Program-made: the position numbers and the translations under genes
Shown here: positions 26,879 to 35,038 of the stretch, one piece after another
Layout: every line of letters starts with the position of its first letter
Position numbering within the stretch: position 1 is the first letter of the stretch
NCBI GenBank assembly: GCA_964417895.1
Contig: CAYQJS010000006.1
Coordinates: 62,001 to 126,000 of the forward strand
DNA: 64,000 nucleotides
Direction: 5' to 3'
Source: CAYQJS01 sp964417895
GTDB lineage: Bacteria > Chloroflexota > UBA6077 > SHYK01
Notes under the pieces: generated by a model
What the model was told of the DNA's origin: nothing
Database searches by the model: none
Seen by the model: only the letters and a program-made list of their open reading frames with translations

Positions 26879-28183
26879 GTGATCGACCTGATGAAGCTCC
26901 TCCGGCCAGGGATGCAGATCAAGCGCTGGGTTCTGCTCCTCGCCGTCGGAGTCGTACTCCTCAGCCTCGGGCTCGCGTACATCCTCGTTCACCTCTACCG
27001 CACGCAGCCGTTTCCTGAGGTGGCGGGTGTCGTCACCCTCCAGTTCATCGACCGCCCCGTTCGCGGCGTCCTCTTCATTGCCATCGGCTTCGCCTTTGGA
27101 GTCGTAGCCGTTCTACGGCTCCACCAGTCGCTGCTTGCAGCGTTCGTAGGCCGCCGGGACGGTAAAGTCGTCCAAACGATCTATAACTATCGAGCCCGCC
27201 AGCGAGGGCCGAAGGTCGTCGTGATCGGCGGGGGGACAGGTCTGTCCACAGCGTTGCGCGGCCTGAAGGAATGCACGAGCAACCTCACAGCAGTCGTAAC
27301 CGTGGCCGACGATGGGGGCAGCTCGGGAAGACTCCGCCGAGAACTCGGCGTGCTTCCTCCAGGCGACTTTCGGAACTGCATGGTCGCCCTAGCAGATTCC
27401 GAGCCGCTCATGGAGAACCTGTTCCAGTACCGTTTCAATCACGGCTCTGCTCTCGAGGGCCACAGTTTTGGCAACCTGTTCATCGTCGCGATGAGCGAGG
27501 TTACCGGGAACTTCGAGCGCGCTCTCCAGGAGTCGAGCCGAGTGCTGGCGGTCCGGGGACGCGTGCTCCCCTCTACGCTGGCCGATGTGACCCTCTGCGC
27601 GGAGATGGATGACGCGGGTACGGTGCTGGGGGAGTCGAAGATCACCCTGAGCGGCAAGAGAATCAGACGCGTCTATCTGCAGCCCGGCAATGCGCCGGCC
27701 TGTCCGGAAGCAGTGCAGGCGATCGAGGAAGCTGACCTGGTCATCGTCGGCCCCGGGAGTCTGTACACGAGCGTGCTGCCCAACTTGCTGGTTGGGGGCA
27801 TTGGAGCCGCCCTCCTCCGCTCCCCAGCACTCAAGGTCTACGTGTGCAACGTGGCGACCCAGCCAGGGGAGACCGACGGTTACAGCATCGGCGACCACTT
27901 TGAGGCGCTCCTTCGGCATCTGCCCGACAGCGAGACCACGTTTCACTGCGTGCTGGCGAACAGTCGCATGGGCCTGCCAATGCCCGCAAGCGGCCGTGTC
28001 GCGCCGGTACGACCCGACGGCCACGCCTCCGGGGCGTTCGAGCGGCTTATCGTTTTGGCAGATGTGGTAGACGAGACGAACGCCGTTCGCCACGATTCCA
28101 CTAAGCTGGCTGACGCGCTCATGCGGCTCTACGAAGATCGGGGGGCAGTGGGTGCGCGCGGCCAGGCGCTGGTTCACGCCTGA
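26879..28183 (+). CDS. yvcK: YvcK/CofD-like protein (UDP-sugar-binding gluconeogenesis factor) with membrane anchor
   Basis: About 434 residues. Two N-terminal membrane helices (about 15-38 and 60-85) precede the CofD-like domain, which starts KVVVIGGGTGLSTALRGLK and contains VTVADDGGSSGRLR, GDFRNCMVALA and VIVGPGSLYTSVLPNLLV. B. subtilis YvcK binds UDP-GlcNAc and is needed for gluconeogenic growth and cell shape; it lacks the membrane helices found here. GTG 26879 has GGGGAG 8 bases upstream; TTG 26789 and ATG 26891 are alternatives. Likely co-transcribed with secG. Confidence 0.88.
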   Translation: MIDLMKLLRPGMQIKRWVLLLAVGVVLLSLGLAYILVHLYRTQPFPEVAGVVTLQFIDRPVRGVLFIAIGFAFGVVAVLRLHQSLLAAFVGRRDGKVVQTIYNYRARQRGPKVVVIGGGTGLSTALRGLKECTSNLTAVVTVADDGGSSGRLRRELGVLPPGDFRNCMVALADSEPLMENLFQYRFNHGSALEGHSFGNLFIVAMSEVTGNFERALQESSRVLAVRGRVLPSTLADVTLCAEMDDAGTVLGESKITLSGKRIRRVYLQPGNAPACPEAVQAIEEADLVIVGPGSLYTSVLPNLLVGGIGAALLRSPALKVYVCNVATQPGETDGYSIGDHFEALLRHLPDSETTFHCVLANSRMGLPMPASGRVAPVRPDGHASGAFERLIVLADVVDETNAVRHDSTKLADALMRLYEDRGAVGARGQALVHA

Positions 28184-28217
28184 TCCTCCGCATCCATGAC
28201 TCGCCGGAGTAACAACA

Positions 28218-28457
28218 ATGCAGGCCTTGCTTCCCTACCTCAACATCGCTCAGATCCTCGTCTCAGCCCTCCTCGTCATTCTGATCCTGATGCAGACGCG
28301 CGGCACCGGATTGGCGGCGGGGTACAGCGCCGACACATCGATCTTTCGTACGCGCCGGGGTGTTGAGCTCCTTGTATTCCAGCTCACGATAGGCGTGGGG
28401 GTACTCTGGGCCCTACTGGCGATCGTGAGCGTTGTCGTTCCGCGCTTCGAGTCCTGA
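28218..28457 (+). CDS. secG: Protein-export membrane protein SecG
   Basis: Accessory subunit of the SecYEG translocon. 79 residues with two membrane helices (about 4-25 and 52-74) and the conserved centre VILILMQTRGTGL followed by TSIFRTRRGVE. The length and topology are standard. It lies 34 bases after yvcK, and the lipoprotein frame that follows overlaps its end by 26 bases if its most upstream start is used. Confidence 0.92.
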   Translation: MQALLPYLNIAQILVSALLVILILMQTRGTGLAAGYSADTSIFRTRRGVELLVFQLTIGVGVLWALLAIVSVVVPRFES

Positions 28458-30168
28458 CGCGAAGCTCGACGGGGCCTTGGCGCGGGCCGCGAGACCAGGA
28501 TCGCGACGTCCACGGGTACTGCGGCGAAGGACGCGTGTCGCCAATCGGCGCGGCCGCGTGGGCTTGGTTGTCCTGCTCGTGGCGCTGCTGGGGGCCTGCG
28601 CTGTCATTGGCGCTGAGGAGCGTCCCGCTCCCGGGGGGATCTACCGGGAAGCCGTAGTTGGTCAGCCACTCTCGTTAAATCCCCTTCTGCACCCCGTTGA
28701 CCCCGTCGCCCGGGATGTCGGCCGGCTCCTCTATGCCGGGCTCGTTCGCGTGGTCGATGGGGGGACGCTGGCGCCCGACTTGGCGCGGGAGTGGGCGATC
28801 GCGGGCGATGGATTGACCTACACGTTTCGGCTTCAGCCGCTGGCCCGCTGGCACGACGGCCAGGCCGTGTCATCCGCCGACGTGCTGGCAACGATCGCGT
28901 TGCTGCAGTCACCTAGTTACCAGGGTCCAGCGGAGCTGGCCGCGGCGTGGCGAGGTGTGCGGTTGGAAGCGCCCGATCCACAGATGGTCGTTTTTCGCCT
29001 TGATGAGCCATCCAGCCTGTTTCTCCACGCCTGCTCGATTCCCATCCTGCCCCGTCACCTGTTCGGAGCGGATGGTAAGGCCGACCTGCTGCGGCACCCC
29101 AACAGCTTCGCGCCGGTGGGCGCTGGCCCATTTCGGCTTCACTCCGTGGACGAGGAGGGGATCCGACTGGTCAGACACGAGTCGTACGCGGGTCGCCGAC
29201 CGATGCTGGAGGAGGTCCATCTTCGGTTCTACCCGGACCGTGCAGCCGCGGAGCAGGCGCTCGGAGCCGGAGCGGTGGACGGCCTCGCGGGAATCTCGCC
29301 GCCGAGACTGAACTCGCTTGACCACGCAGACATGCTGTCAACACGCGAAGCCCCTCTCGACGGATTTCAGACGATGCTCTTGCTGAACCAGGACAATCCG
29401 GTGCTGGCCGACCAATCAGTCAGACGAGCAATCGCGCTTGGCCTCTCGCGGCGCGCTCTTGTGGATTCGGGCATCGTCGGGCACGCCGTGCCAGCGTACG
29501 TTCCGGTGCCCAGGTACTCATCGGCCTACAGCCTCGCTCTGGAGGTTGACGGCGACGTCGCCCGAGCGACCAGGCTGCTAGAAGAAGCGGGATGGCTGGG
29601 CTCGCCGATCCGGGTGCGCAACGGGCGCGAGCTGCGCGTCGAGCTGAGCGCGGTCGCGGAAAGCCGACAGGTCGCGCTGGCGGAAGCCCTCGCCGGCCAG
29701 CTCGGTGCACTGGGATTCCGCGCCACCGTCCAGCCTGTTGATTTTCTAGACCTGTTCAGGGAGCGGCTGATGCCCCGGCGGTACGATGCAGCCCTCATCG
29801 ACGTGTGGCCCGGCGGCAGCGATCCGGACCTGTATCTGATGTGGCACTCGAGCCAGCGGGAGCGCGGGCTGAACTTTGCCGGATACGGGAGCGAGGCCAT
29901 GGATAGGGTGCTGAGCCGATCCCGGACTGAGGTTGATCCAAGCCGTCGGCTCGAGGTGACGGCGGAGTTTCAGCGAATCTGGGCAGAAGATGTGCCCAGC
30001 GTCGTCCTCGCGAGTCCGCTCCTAGTTTACACGATTTCGAGCCAGATTCTCGGGGTCCGCCTCGGCACCGTCCCTGAGCCGAGCGCGCGTTTTCAGCACA
30101 TCGCAGAGTGGTACGTGCGGACGCAGCGGGTGCCGACGATCCCCGGGTTGGGCGGCTTAGGAAGTTGA
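28432..30168 (+). CDS. Family 5 extracellular solute-binding lipoprotein (peptide/nickel type)
   Basis: Up to 578 residues. An Arg-rich N-terminus is followed by a hydrophobic stretch ending in the lipobox LLGAC (C56), so it should be lipid-anchored outside the membrane. The body has SBP_bac_5 landmarks: SLNPLLHPVDPVARDVGRLL, LAREWAIAGDGLTYTFRLQ and FAPVGAGPFRL, ending with LYLMWHSSQ and RLEVTAEFQRIWAEDVPSVV. No permease or ATPase genes are adjacent, so it is an orphan receptor. Start is TTG 28432 or TTG 28477; neither has a strong ribosome-binding site. Confidence 0.9.
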   Translation: MSFRASSPDAKLDGALARAARPGSRRPRVLRRRTRVANRRGRVGLVVLLVALLGACAVIGAEERPAPGGIYREAVVGQPLSLNPLLHPVDPVARDVGRLLYAGLVRVVDGGTLAPDLAREWAIAGDGLTYTFRLQPLARWHDGQAVSSADVLATIALLQSPSYQGPAELAAAWRGVRLEAPDPQMVVFRLDEPSSLFLHACSIPILPRHLFGADGKADLLRHPNSFAPVGAGPFRLHSVDEEGIRLVRHESYAGRRPMLEEVHLRFYPDRAAAEQALGAGAVDGLAGISPPRLNSLDHADMLSTREAPLDGFQTMLLLNQDNPVLADQSVRRAIALGLSRRALVDSGIVGHAVPAYVPVPRYSSAYSLALEVDGDVARATRLLEEAGWLGSPIRVRNGRELRVELSAVAESRQVALAEALAGQLGALGFRATVQPVDFLDLFRERLMPRRYDAALIDVWPGGSDPDLYLMWHSSQRERGLNFAGYGSEAMDRVLSRSRTEVDPSRRLEVTAEFQRIWAEDVPSVVLASPLLVYTISSQILGVRLGTVPEPSARFQHIAEWYVRTQRVPTIPGLGGLGS

Positions 30169-30184
30169 GCGGGTTCCCGCATAG

Positions 30185-31642
30185 TTACACGTTGACGATC
30201 ACGACGCCCTTCGGCTCCAGGTAGTAATCCAGCGCCTCGGGGCCGTGCTCGCGACCCACCCCGCTCGCCTTGATGCCGCCGAACGGGAGCTCGTCGTACC
30301 CGTAGTGAAGCGAGTTCACCCAGACGTTGCCTGCTTGAAGCTTGTCGATAGCCTTATTGGCGTACAGCATGTTGTGCGTCCAGATCGAAGCGCCCAGCCC
30401 GTAGATCGAGTTGTTGGCTCTCTCAATGGCCTCGTCGATGTCTTTGAACCGAAAGATCGGGAGCGCGGGGCCGAAGCATTCCTCCGTGCTGATGCGAGCA
30501 TCCTCTGGCACGTCTGTCAGAAGCGTAGGAAGGTAGTAGAAGCCCTGGTCGAGCTCGCTGCCCGACGGTCGTCCGCCGCCTGCGACCGTCTTCGCTCCGC
30601 GGCTCCGTGCATCCTCGACCTGCTCCTCCACCTCAGCCCGCTGGTACTCCAGATGGAGCGGCCCCATCCGGCTCTCCCTGTTCATTCCGTTACCGATCGC
30701 CTTCTTACTGAGCAGATCCGCAAGTCCGTCGATGAACCGGTCGGCGATGGACTCGTGCAGGAAAAGGCGCTTCACGCCGAGACACATCTGCCCGCAGTTG
30801 AAGAACCGGCCGATGTCGGCCATCTTGATCGCCGCATCGACGTTGGCGTCTTCCATGACGATCATGGGGTCGCTTCCCCCTAGCTCGAGCGTGACGCGCT
30901 TGATCTCACGGCCGGCCACTTCCATGACGTGCCTGCCCACCTCCGTGGAGCCCGTGAACGCGATGCGCCGCACGCGGGGGTGGCGCAGCAGTGCCTCCCC
31001 GACCGTGCTTCCGGCGCCCGTGACAACGTTGACGGCGCCTTTGGGGAGCGACTTCTTTCCATCGGCAAACACCGCCTTCTGGATCTGCTCAACGCACGCG
31101 AGCGTCGCCAGTGGCGTCGTGGAAGCTGGCTTGATGACGATGGTATTCCCGGCGGCCAGCGCGGGCCCCAGCTTCGTGCCCATGAGCGTCAGGGGAAAGT
31201 TCCACGGCACGATGCCCCCGCACACCCCGATAGGCTGGCGGATGACCATCCCGTATGCGCCTTTCTGGGGCAGAGGCACGTGGGCGCCGCGGACCTTGGA
31301 GGCCAGGCCGGCGTAGAACTCGAGGCCGTGCACCAGATGGTGAATTTCGAGATTGGCCTCGAACAGTGTCTTTCCCTGCTCCTGCGTCAAGAGCTGGGCG
31401 ATCTCGCCGCCTCGCTGGCGAATCAGCTCGCAGGCTGAGAGCAGCGCCTTCCCTCGGTCTTCCGCTGTCGTGTCTGCCCACTCCTTGAATGCCTCCTCCG
31501 CGGCATCCACCGCGCGCTCGACATCCTGGGCCGTCCCCGCGGGCACACTGTCAACCACCTGGCCGGTGGCGGGGTTGCGCACCTCGTACGTGTCTTTGCT
31601 CGCGGAACCGACTTGCTCGCCGCGGATCAGCATTTTGGCCAT
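30185..31642 (-). CDS. NAD(P)-dependent aldehyde dehydrogenase (ALDH superfamily)
   Basis: 485 residues. Catalytic Cys in FFNCGQMCLG and Glu in VTLELGGSDPMIV; cofactor loop FTGSTEVGRHVME; substrate-end block LPFGGIKASGVGREHGPEAL. It is closest in style to succinate-semialdehyde and related acyl-semialdehyde dehydrogenases. It is divergent from the PaaX-family regulator and neighbours crotonases, so a semialdehyde from CoA-ester ring or chain breakdown is a reasonable substrate guess. Converges with the lipoprotein gene 16 bases away. Confidence 0.93.
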   Translation of the reverse strand: MAKMLIRGEQVGSASKDTYEVRNPATGQVVDSVPAGTAQDVERAVDAAEEAFKEWADTTAEDRGKALLSACELIRQRGGEIAQLLTQEQGKTLFEANLEIHHLVHGLEFYAGLASKVRGAHVPLPQKGAYGMVIRQPIGVCGGIVPWNFPLTLMGTKLGPALAAGNTIVIKPASTTPLATLACVEQIQKAVFADGKKSLPKGAVNVVTGAGSTVGEALLRHPRVRRIAFTGSTEVGRHVMEVAGREIKRVTLELGGSDPMIVMEDANVDAAIKMADIGRFFNCGQMCLGVKRLFLHESIADRFIDGLADLLSKKAIGNGMNRESRMGPLHLEYQRAEVEEQVEDARSRGAKTVAGGGRPSGSELDQGFYYLPTLLTDVPEDARISTEECFGPALPIFRFKDIDEAIERANNSIYGLGASIWTHNMLYANKAIDKLQAGNVWVNSLHYGYDELPFGGIKASGVGREHGPEALDYYLEPKGVVIVNV

Positions 31643-31680
31643 AAATCGAACCCCCTGCAGGTCATGTCATGCCGAGATCA

Positions 31681-31767
31681 TGTCATGCTGAGCGGCAGCG
31701 AAGCATCTGACGGCAGATCCCTTCGGCAAGCTCAGGGCAGGCTCTTCGCCTGCGGCTCAGGATGACA
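31681..31767. repeat. Intergenic inverted-repeat element, copy 1
   Basis: Imperfect arms at about 31681-31708 (begins TGTCATGCTGAGCGGCAGCG) and 31739-31767 (ends GCGGCTCAGGATGACA) can fold into a long hairpin. The middle holds CCTTCGGCAAGCTCAGGG. Related sequence recurs at 34946, 55276 and 62897. It lies in the divergent gap between the ALDH and PaaX genes. Confidence 0.75.
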
Positions 31768-31823
31768 GCCACGGAATCGGGTTGACGCCGTTGTGGGCGA
31801 GACGATACCCTCACCTGTAGCGT

Positions 31824-32759
31824 GTGAGAACCGCTACAGCGAGAAATGACATATCGAGGCCAAGCCGCGAGATGGTCCGCCCCCAGGCGATGATGTTCAC
31901 GCTCTTCGGCGACTACATTATGCATCGTGGCGGAGAGGTGTGGGTCGGCAGCCTGATCAAGATCGCGGCCGAGTTCGGCCTGTCCCAGCAGGCGGTGCGA
32001 TCGGCGCTGTCCCGTATGAGCCAGAAGGGCTGGCTCAGGGCGCGACGCATCGGGAACCGCCCATACTATGGACCGACGGCCCGCACCAGGCGCCTGCTGG
32101 AGGAGGGCGAACGCCGCATCTTCGTCCGACGATCCGGGCCCTGGGATGGGGAGTGGCATCTCCTGGTGTATTCGATACCGGAGCGAAAGCGCGAGATTCG
32201 GGCCGAGCTGCGCAAGCAGCTCGCGTGGCTGGGTTACGCCCCGCTGAGCAGCGGATCATGGATCTGCCCGCACGACGTCCGGGCGGATCTCGACGCGGTC
32301 ATCCAACGGTTGGGGATCGAGGGCTTCGTCGAGGCCTTCTGCGCGACGCACGACGGCCACTCCACCGATCGGGACCTCGCGGCGCGCTGCTGGGACCTCG
32401 ATGGCATCAATCGACGCTATGAAGCGTTCCTCACGAGGTACCAGCCCACCTTGGCCGCATTCAAGCGCCGGAGCAACGTTTCGGACAATGAGTGCTTCGT
32501 CGAGAGGTTCCTGCTGATTCACGAATACCGAAAGTTTTTCTTTATCGACCCGGAGCTGCCACCAGAGCTGCTTCCCGACGTGTGGCGCGGATCGGAGGCG
32601 AGGGAGTTGTTCCACGCCTTCCACGGCCGTCTCGCCGAAGGGGCGAATCGGTATTTCGATTCTGTGTTCGAGGCCCCAGCCCAACGACGGCGGCGTTCGG
32701 TCTCAGTGCAAGCCCCCGCCGCGGTGCCGACGTGCGTGCCCGCAAACGGAACGAGGTGA
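31824..32759 (+). CDS. PaaX-family transcriptional regulator
   Basis: Up to 311 residues. N-terminal winged helix (MMFTLFGDYIMHRGGEVWVG, then SQQAVRSALSRMSQKGWL), a middle domain with WDGEWHLLVYSIPERKREIR, and a C-terminal PaaX domain (FVERFLLIHEYRKFFFIDPELP). PaaX represses phenylacetate genes and is relieved by phenylacetyl-CoA, so a CoA-ester ligand is likely. GTG 31824 gives the longest form; ATG 31872 is closer to the conserved start. Divergent from ALDH and just upstream of two crotonase genes, which it probably controls. Confidence 0.9.
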   Translation: MRTATARNDISRPSREMVRPQAMMFTLFGDYIMHRGGEVWVGSLIKIAAEFGLSQQAVRSALSRMSQKGWLRARRIGNRPYYGPTARTRRLLEEGERRIFVRRSGPWDGEWHLLVYSIPERKREIRAELRKQLAWLGYAPLSSGSWICPHDVRADLDAVIQRLGIEGFVEAFCATHDGHSTDRDLAARCWDLDGINRRYEAFLTRYQPTLAAFKRRSNVSDNECFVERFLLIHEYRKFFFIDPELPPELLPDVWRGSEARELFHAFHGRLAEGANRYFDSVFEAPAQRRRRSVSVQAPAAVPTCVPANGTR

Positions 32760-32815
32760 AATATCGGGATGCCAGGCCGCCGAGAGAATGCTGAGGAATC
32801 TGGGAGGAAGTGAGA

Positions 32816-33589
32816 ATGGCCGTCACTCTGGAGCGCGACAACGGCGTTGGGATCATCAAGCTGAACAACCCACCGGTGAATGCATATGACCATGCCGTGA
32901 TGAAGGAGCTGGATGGCGCGATCTACGAGATCCGCTTCGATCCCGGCATCAGGGCAGTGGTCGTCGGAAGCGACATCCCCCGCTTCTTCTCGGCTGGGGC
33001 GAACGTTGCCGCCCTCAAGGAAAGTAGCGCGTACCAGCGGGCGGCGTTCGATCTGCACGCGCACGAGGTGCTAGCCAAGCTCGAGCGCACCCCGAAGATC
33101 ATCGTCGCCGCCATCTCCGGCCACTGCCTGGGAGGTGGCCTGGAGATCGCCCTGGCCTGCGACATCCGCTTCATGACCGATGCGGACGCACGCATCGGCC
33201 TGACTGAGGCCAATCTCGGCGTGATTCCTGGAACGGGTGGCACGCAGCGGTTGCCACGGCTGATCGGGCTGTCGCGGGCCATCGACCTGATGGTCACGGG
33301 CGCAGCCATCGGCCCGCAACAGGCGCTGGAGCTGGGCATCGTGAACCGCCTCTTCCCAGCAGATGAGCTGTGGACCGAGACGATGGCCTACGCTCAAAAG
33401 CTGGCCAATGGGCCGGCCTTCGCGGTCGGGGCGATCAAGCTCGCGGCCGTGCAGGGCGCGGAGCTGCCGATGGATGGAGCGCTGCTCCTCGAGCGTGAGC
33501 TACTGAATCGCGTCTTCGCCAGCGACGATGCAGCGGAGGGTATGGCGGCGTTCCTGGAGAAGCGCCAGCCAGCCTACAAGGGCGAGTGA
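32816..33589 (+). CDS. Enoyl-CoA hydratase/isomerase (crotonase)
   Basis: 257 residues. Oxyanion-hole and catalytic regions ISGHCLGGGLEIALACD and GLTEANLGVIPGTGGTQRL carry both glutamates expected of a hydratase. N-terminus VGIIKLNNPPVNAYDHAVM is canonical. ATG 32816 is 7 bases after GGGAGGA. It follows the PaaX gene by 56 bases and precedes a second, divergent crotonase. Substrate not determinable; beta-oxidation-type trans-2-enoyl-CoA is the default. Confidence 0.93.
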   Translation: MAVTLERDNGVGIIKLNNPPVNAYDHAVMKELDGAIYEIRFDPGIRAVVVGSDIPRFFSAGANVAALKESSAYQRAAFDLHAHEVLAKLERTPKIIVAAISGHCLGGGLEIALACDIRFMTDADARIGLTEANLGVIPGTGGTQRLPRLIGLSRAIDLMVTGAAIGPQQALELGIVNRLFPADELWTETMAYAQKLANGPAFAVGAIKLAAVQGAELPMDGALLLERELLNRVFASDDAAEGMAAFLEKRQPAYKGE

Positions 33590-33628
33590 GCGAGCCGTGA
33601 GGCGCAAGCGAGCCTGGAGGGATGAGGG

Positions 33629-34462
33629 GTGAGCCGCGGGGGCAACGAGAAGCCCGGCCGGAGCTCGGGCCCCCGCGGCCCCTCACGCCCCATCGCTCAT
33701 GGCTCGCGCCTTCTAACTTCGTTCGATGGCCAGGTGGCGTTCATCACGCTCGCCCACCCTCCCGTCAACGTGATCGATTTCGAGATGATCGACCAGATGA
33801 CCGAGGCCCTGGCATCCGTGCGAAGCGAGCCCCGCCTGTGCGCCGTCGTCTTCCAGGCGCGTGGACCCGTCTTTTCGGCGGGAGTCGACGTGGGCTCGCA
33901 TTTGCCGGAGACGGTCGAGCGAATGATCCACAGCTTCCATGGGGTGTTCCAACTCCTCGACGAGATGGCGGTGCCAACGGTCGCCCTGGTGCGCAGCCCC
34001 TGCCTCGGGGGCGCCTGCGAGCTCGCCGGTTATCTCGACGTGGTCCTGGCGACCGAGGGTGCCAGCTTTGGACTGCCGGAGATTAAGCTCGGAGTGTTTC
34101 CGCCCATTGCAGCAGCTCTGTTCCCACAGCGCCTCGCCCACCACGATGCCATGGGCTTGCTCCTCACCGGCGAATCCGTGAGTGCAACCGAAGCCGCGCG
34201 CATCGGCCTGGTCAGCAAGGTGGTTTCCGAGGCCGATGCTGACGCCGAGCTGCGGGGGGTTCTCGACAGTCTCCGCTCCAAGAGCGCCGCGGCTTTGCGG
34301 ATGGTCAAGACCGCGACGCTGCGGGCGCGGCGGGCCAGCTTTCGCGAGCTTGTGGCCCCGTCGGAGGAGGTCTATCTGACACAGCTGATGGCGACCAGCG
34401 ATTCAGTGGAGGGCTTGCAGTCTTTCCTCGACAAACGCCCGCCCGTGTGGCGGCACGCGTGA
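33629..34462 (+). CDS. Crotonase resembling cyclohexa-1,5-dienecarbonyl-CoA hydratase
   Basis: 277 residues with an extra basic N-terminal segment before VAFITLAHPPVNVIDF. Both active-site regions keep glutamates (CLGGACELAGYLD and LPEIKLGVFPPIAAALFPQRL), and the C-terminus reads GLQSFLDKRPPVWRHA. GVFPP and the FLxKRxPVW ending recall dienoyl-CoA hydratases of anaerobic benzoyl-CoA pathways (Dch/BamR). That resemblance is from memory of the family and is not proof. GTG start, 39 bases after the first crotonase. No benzoyl-CoA reductase is in the window. Confidence 0.82.
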   Translation: MSRGGNEKPGRSSGPRGPSRPIAHGSRLLTSFDGQVAFITLAHPPVNVIDFEMIDQMTEALASVRSEPRLCAVVFQARGPVFSAGVDVGSHLPETVERMIHSFHGVFQLLDEMAVPTVALVRSPCLGGACELAGYLDVVLATEGASFGLPEIKLGVFPPIAAALFPQRLAHHDAMGLLLTGESVSATEAARIGLVSKVVSEADADAELRGVLDSLRSKSAAALRMVKTATLRARRASFRELVAPSEEVYLTQLMATSDSVEGLQSFLDKRPPVWRHA

Positions 34463-34578
34463 TTCGGTGGCGCAGAGATCGCCCCTTGTGGCAACCTCAA
34501 CATGTGGCGCGAGCAGAGCTTGACATCATCTTGCGCATGACCCGGGTGTGGGTCTGGACGATATAACGGAGGGGCGCG

Positions 34579-34923
34579 GTGGCCCGTGGCAAACCGATAG
34601 AAAAGTGCCTTGTCTGCACGAACGTTGATTGCGCGTCGCGCGGGTCGCTGGCTTTGCTCGCGGGGCTCAAGGAGCAACTCGCCGCGGCTGGGAGCCCGGT
34701 CGATGTCAAGTCATACCTGTGCTTCGGTGCGTGCCAGGATGGGCCGAACCTTGTGCTCTATCCCGAGGGCACCTGGTACATGGGAGTCAAGGAAGCTGAC
34801 CTGCCGGAGATCGAGGCGCACGTCCTCGGCGGCGAGCCAGTCAAGCGTCTCACTGAGCGTGTTGATCCAGCCCTCCGTGATCTCATCCTGGAGATCCTCG
34901 AGTCCGGAATGGTCGAAATTTAG
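34579..34923 (+). CDS. Thioredoxin-like [2Fe-2S] ferredoxin (NuoE C-terminal type)
   Basis: 114 residues. Cysteines C10, C13 and C18 lie in KCLVCTNVDCASRG and C48, C52 in YLCFGACQDGPN, the CxnC...CxxxC spacing of thioredoxin-fold [2Fe-2S] proteins. The segment LVLYPEGTWYMGVKEADLPEI is typical. It should pass electrons to or from the NuoF-like flavoprotein encoded next. GTG start follows GGAGGGG. A repeat element, not a gene, separates it from that partner. Confidence 0.9.
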   Translation: MARGKPIEKCLVCTNVDCASRGSLALLAGLKEQLAAAGSPVDVKSYLCFGACQDGPNLVLYPEGTWYMGVKEADLPEIEAHVLGGEPVKRLTERVDPALRDLILEILESGMVEI

Positions 34924-34945
34924 GGACTGCTGAAAAGGTCGGATT

Positions 34946-35003
34946 CCGCTCATCGTGAGCCTGTCGAACCATAGGGGCCCTTCGACAAGCTCAGGGTGAG
35001 CGG
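34946..35003. repeat. Intergenic inverted-repeat element, copy 2
   Basis: Two 23-base arms (34946-34968 and 34981-35003) are inverted copies differing at three positions, with core TTCGACAAGCTCAGGGTGAG; the 12-base loop contains GGGGCCC. It sits inside the ferredoxin-nuoF gap and could form a strong hairpin in the mRNA. Same family as copies at 31681, 55276 and 62897. Confidence 0.85.
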
Positions 35004-35038
35004 GTTCTTAAGCAGCCTGCCTGTGCGGGGAGATGCAC

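Noticed and set aside
33629..34462. Taking the Dch-like crotonase as proof of anaerobic benzoyl-CoA degradation
   Set aside because: No benzoyl-CoA reductase, aryl-CoA ligase or other Bam gene is present; crotonase motifs alone do not fix the substrate.
34520..34567. TTGACA at 34520 and TATAAC at 34562 as a promoter for the ferredoxin gene
   Set aside because: Spacing is 36 bases, and a start after TATAAC would remove the ribosome-binding site from the transcript.
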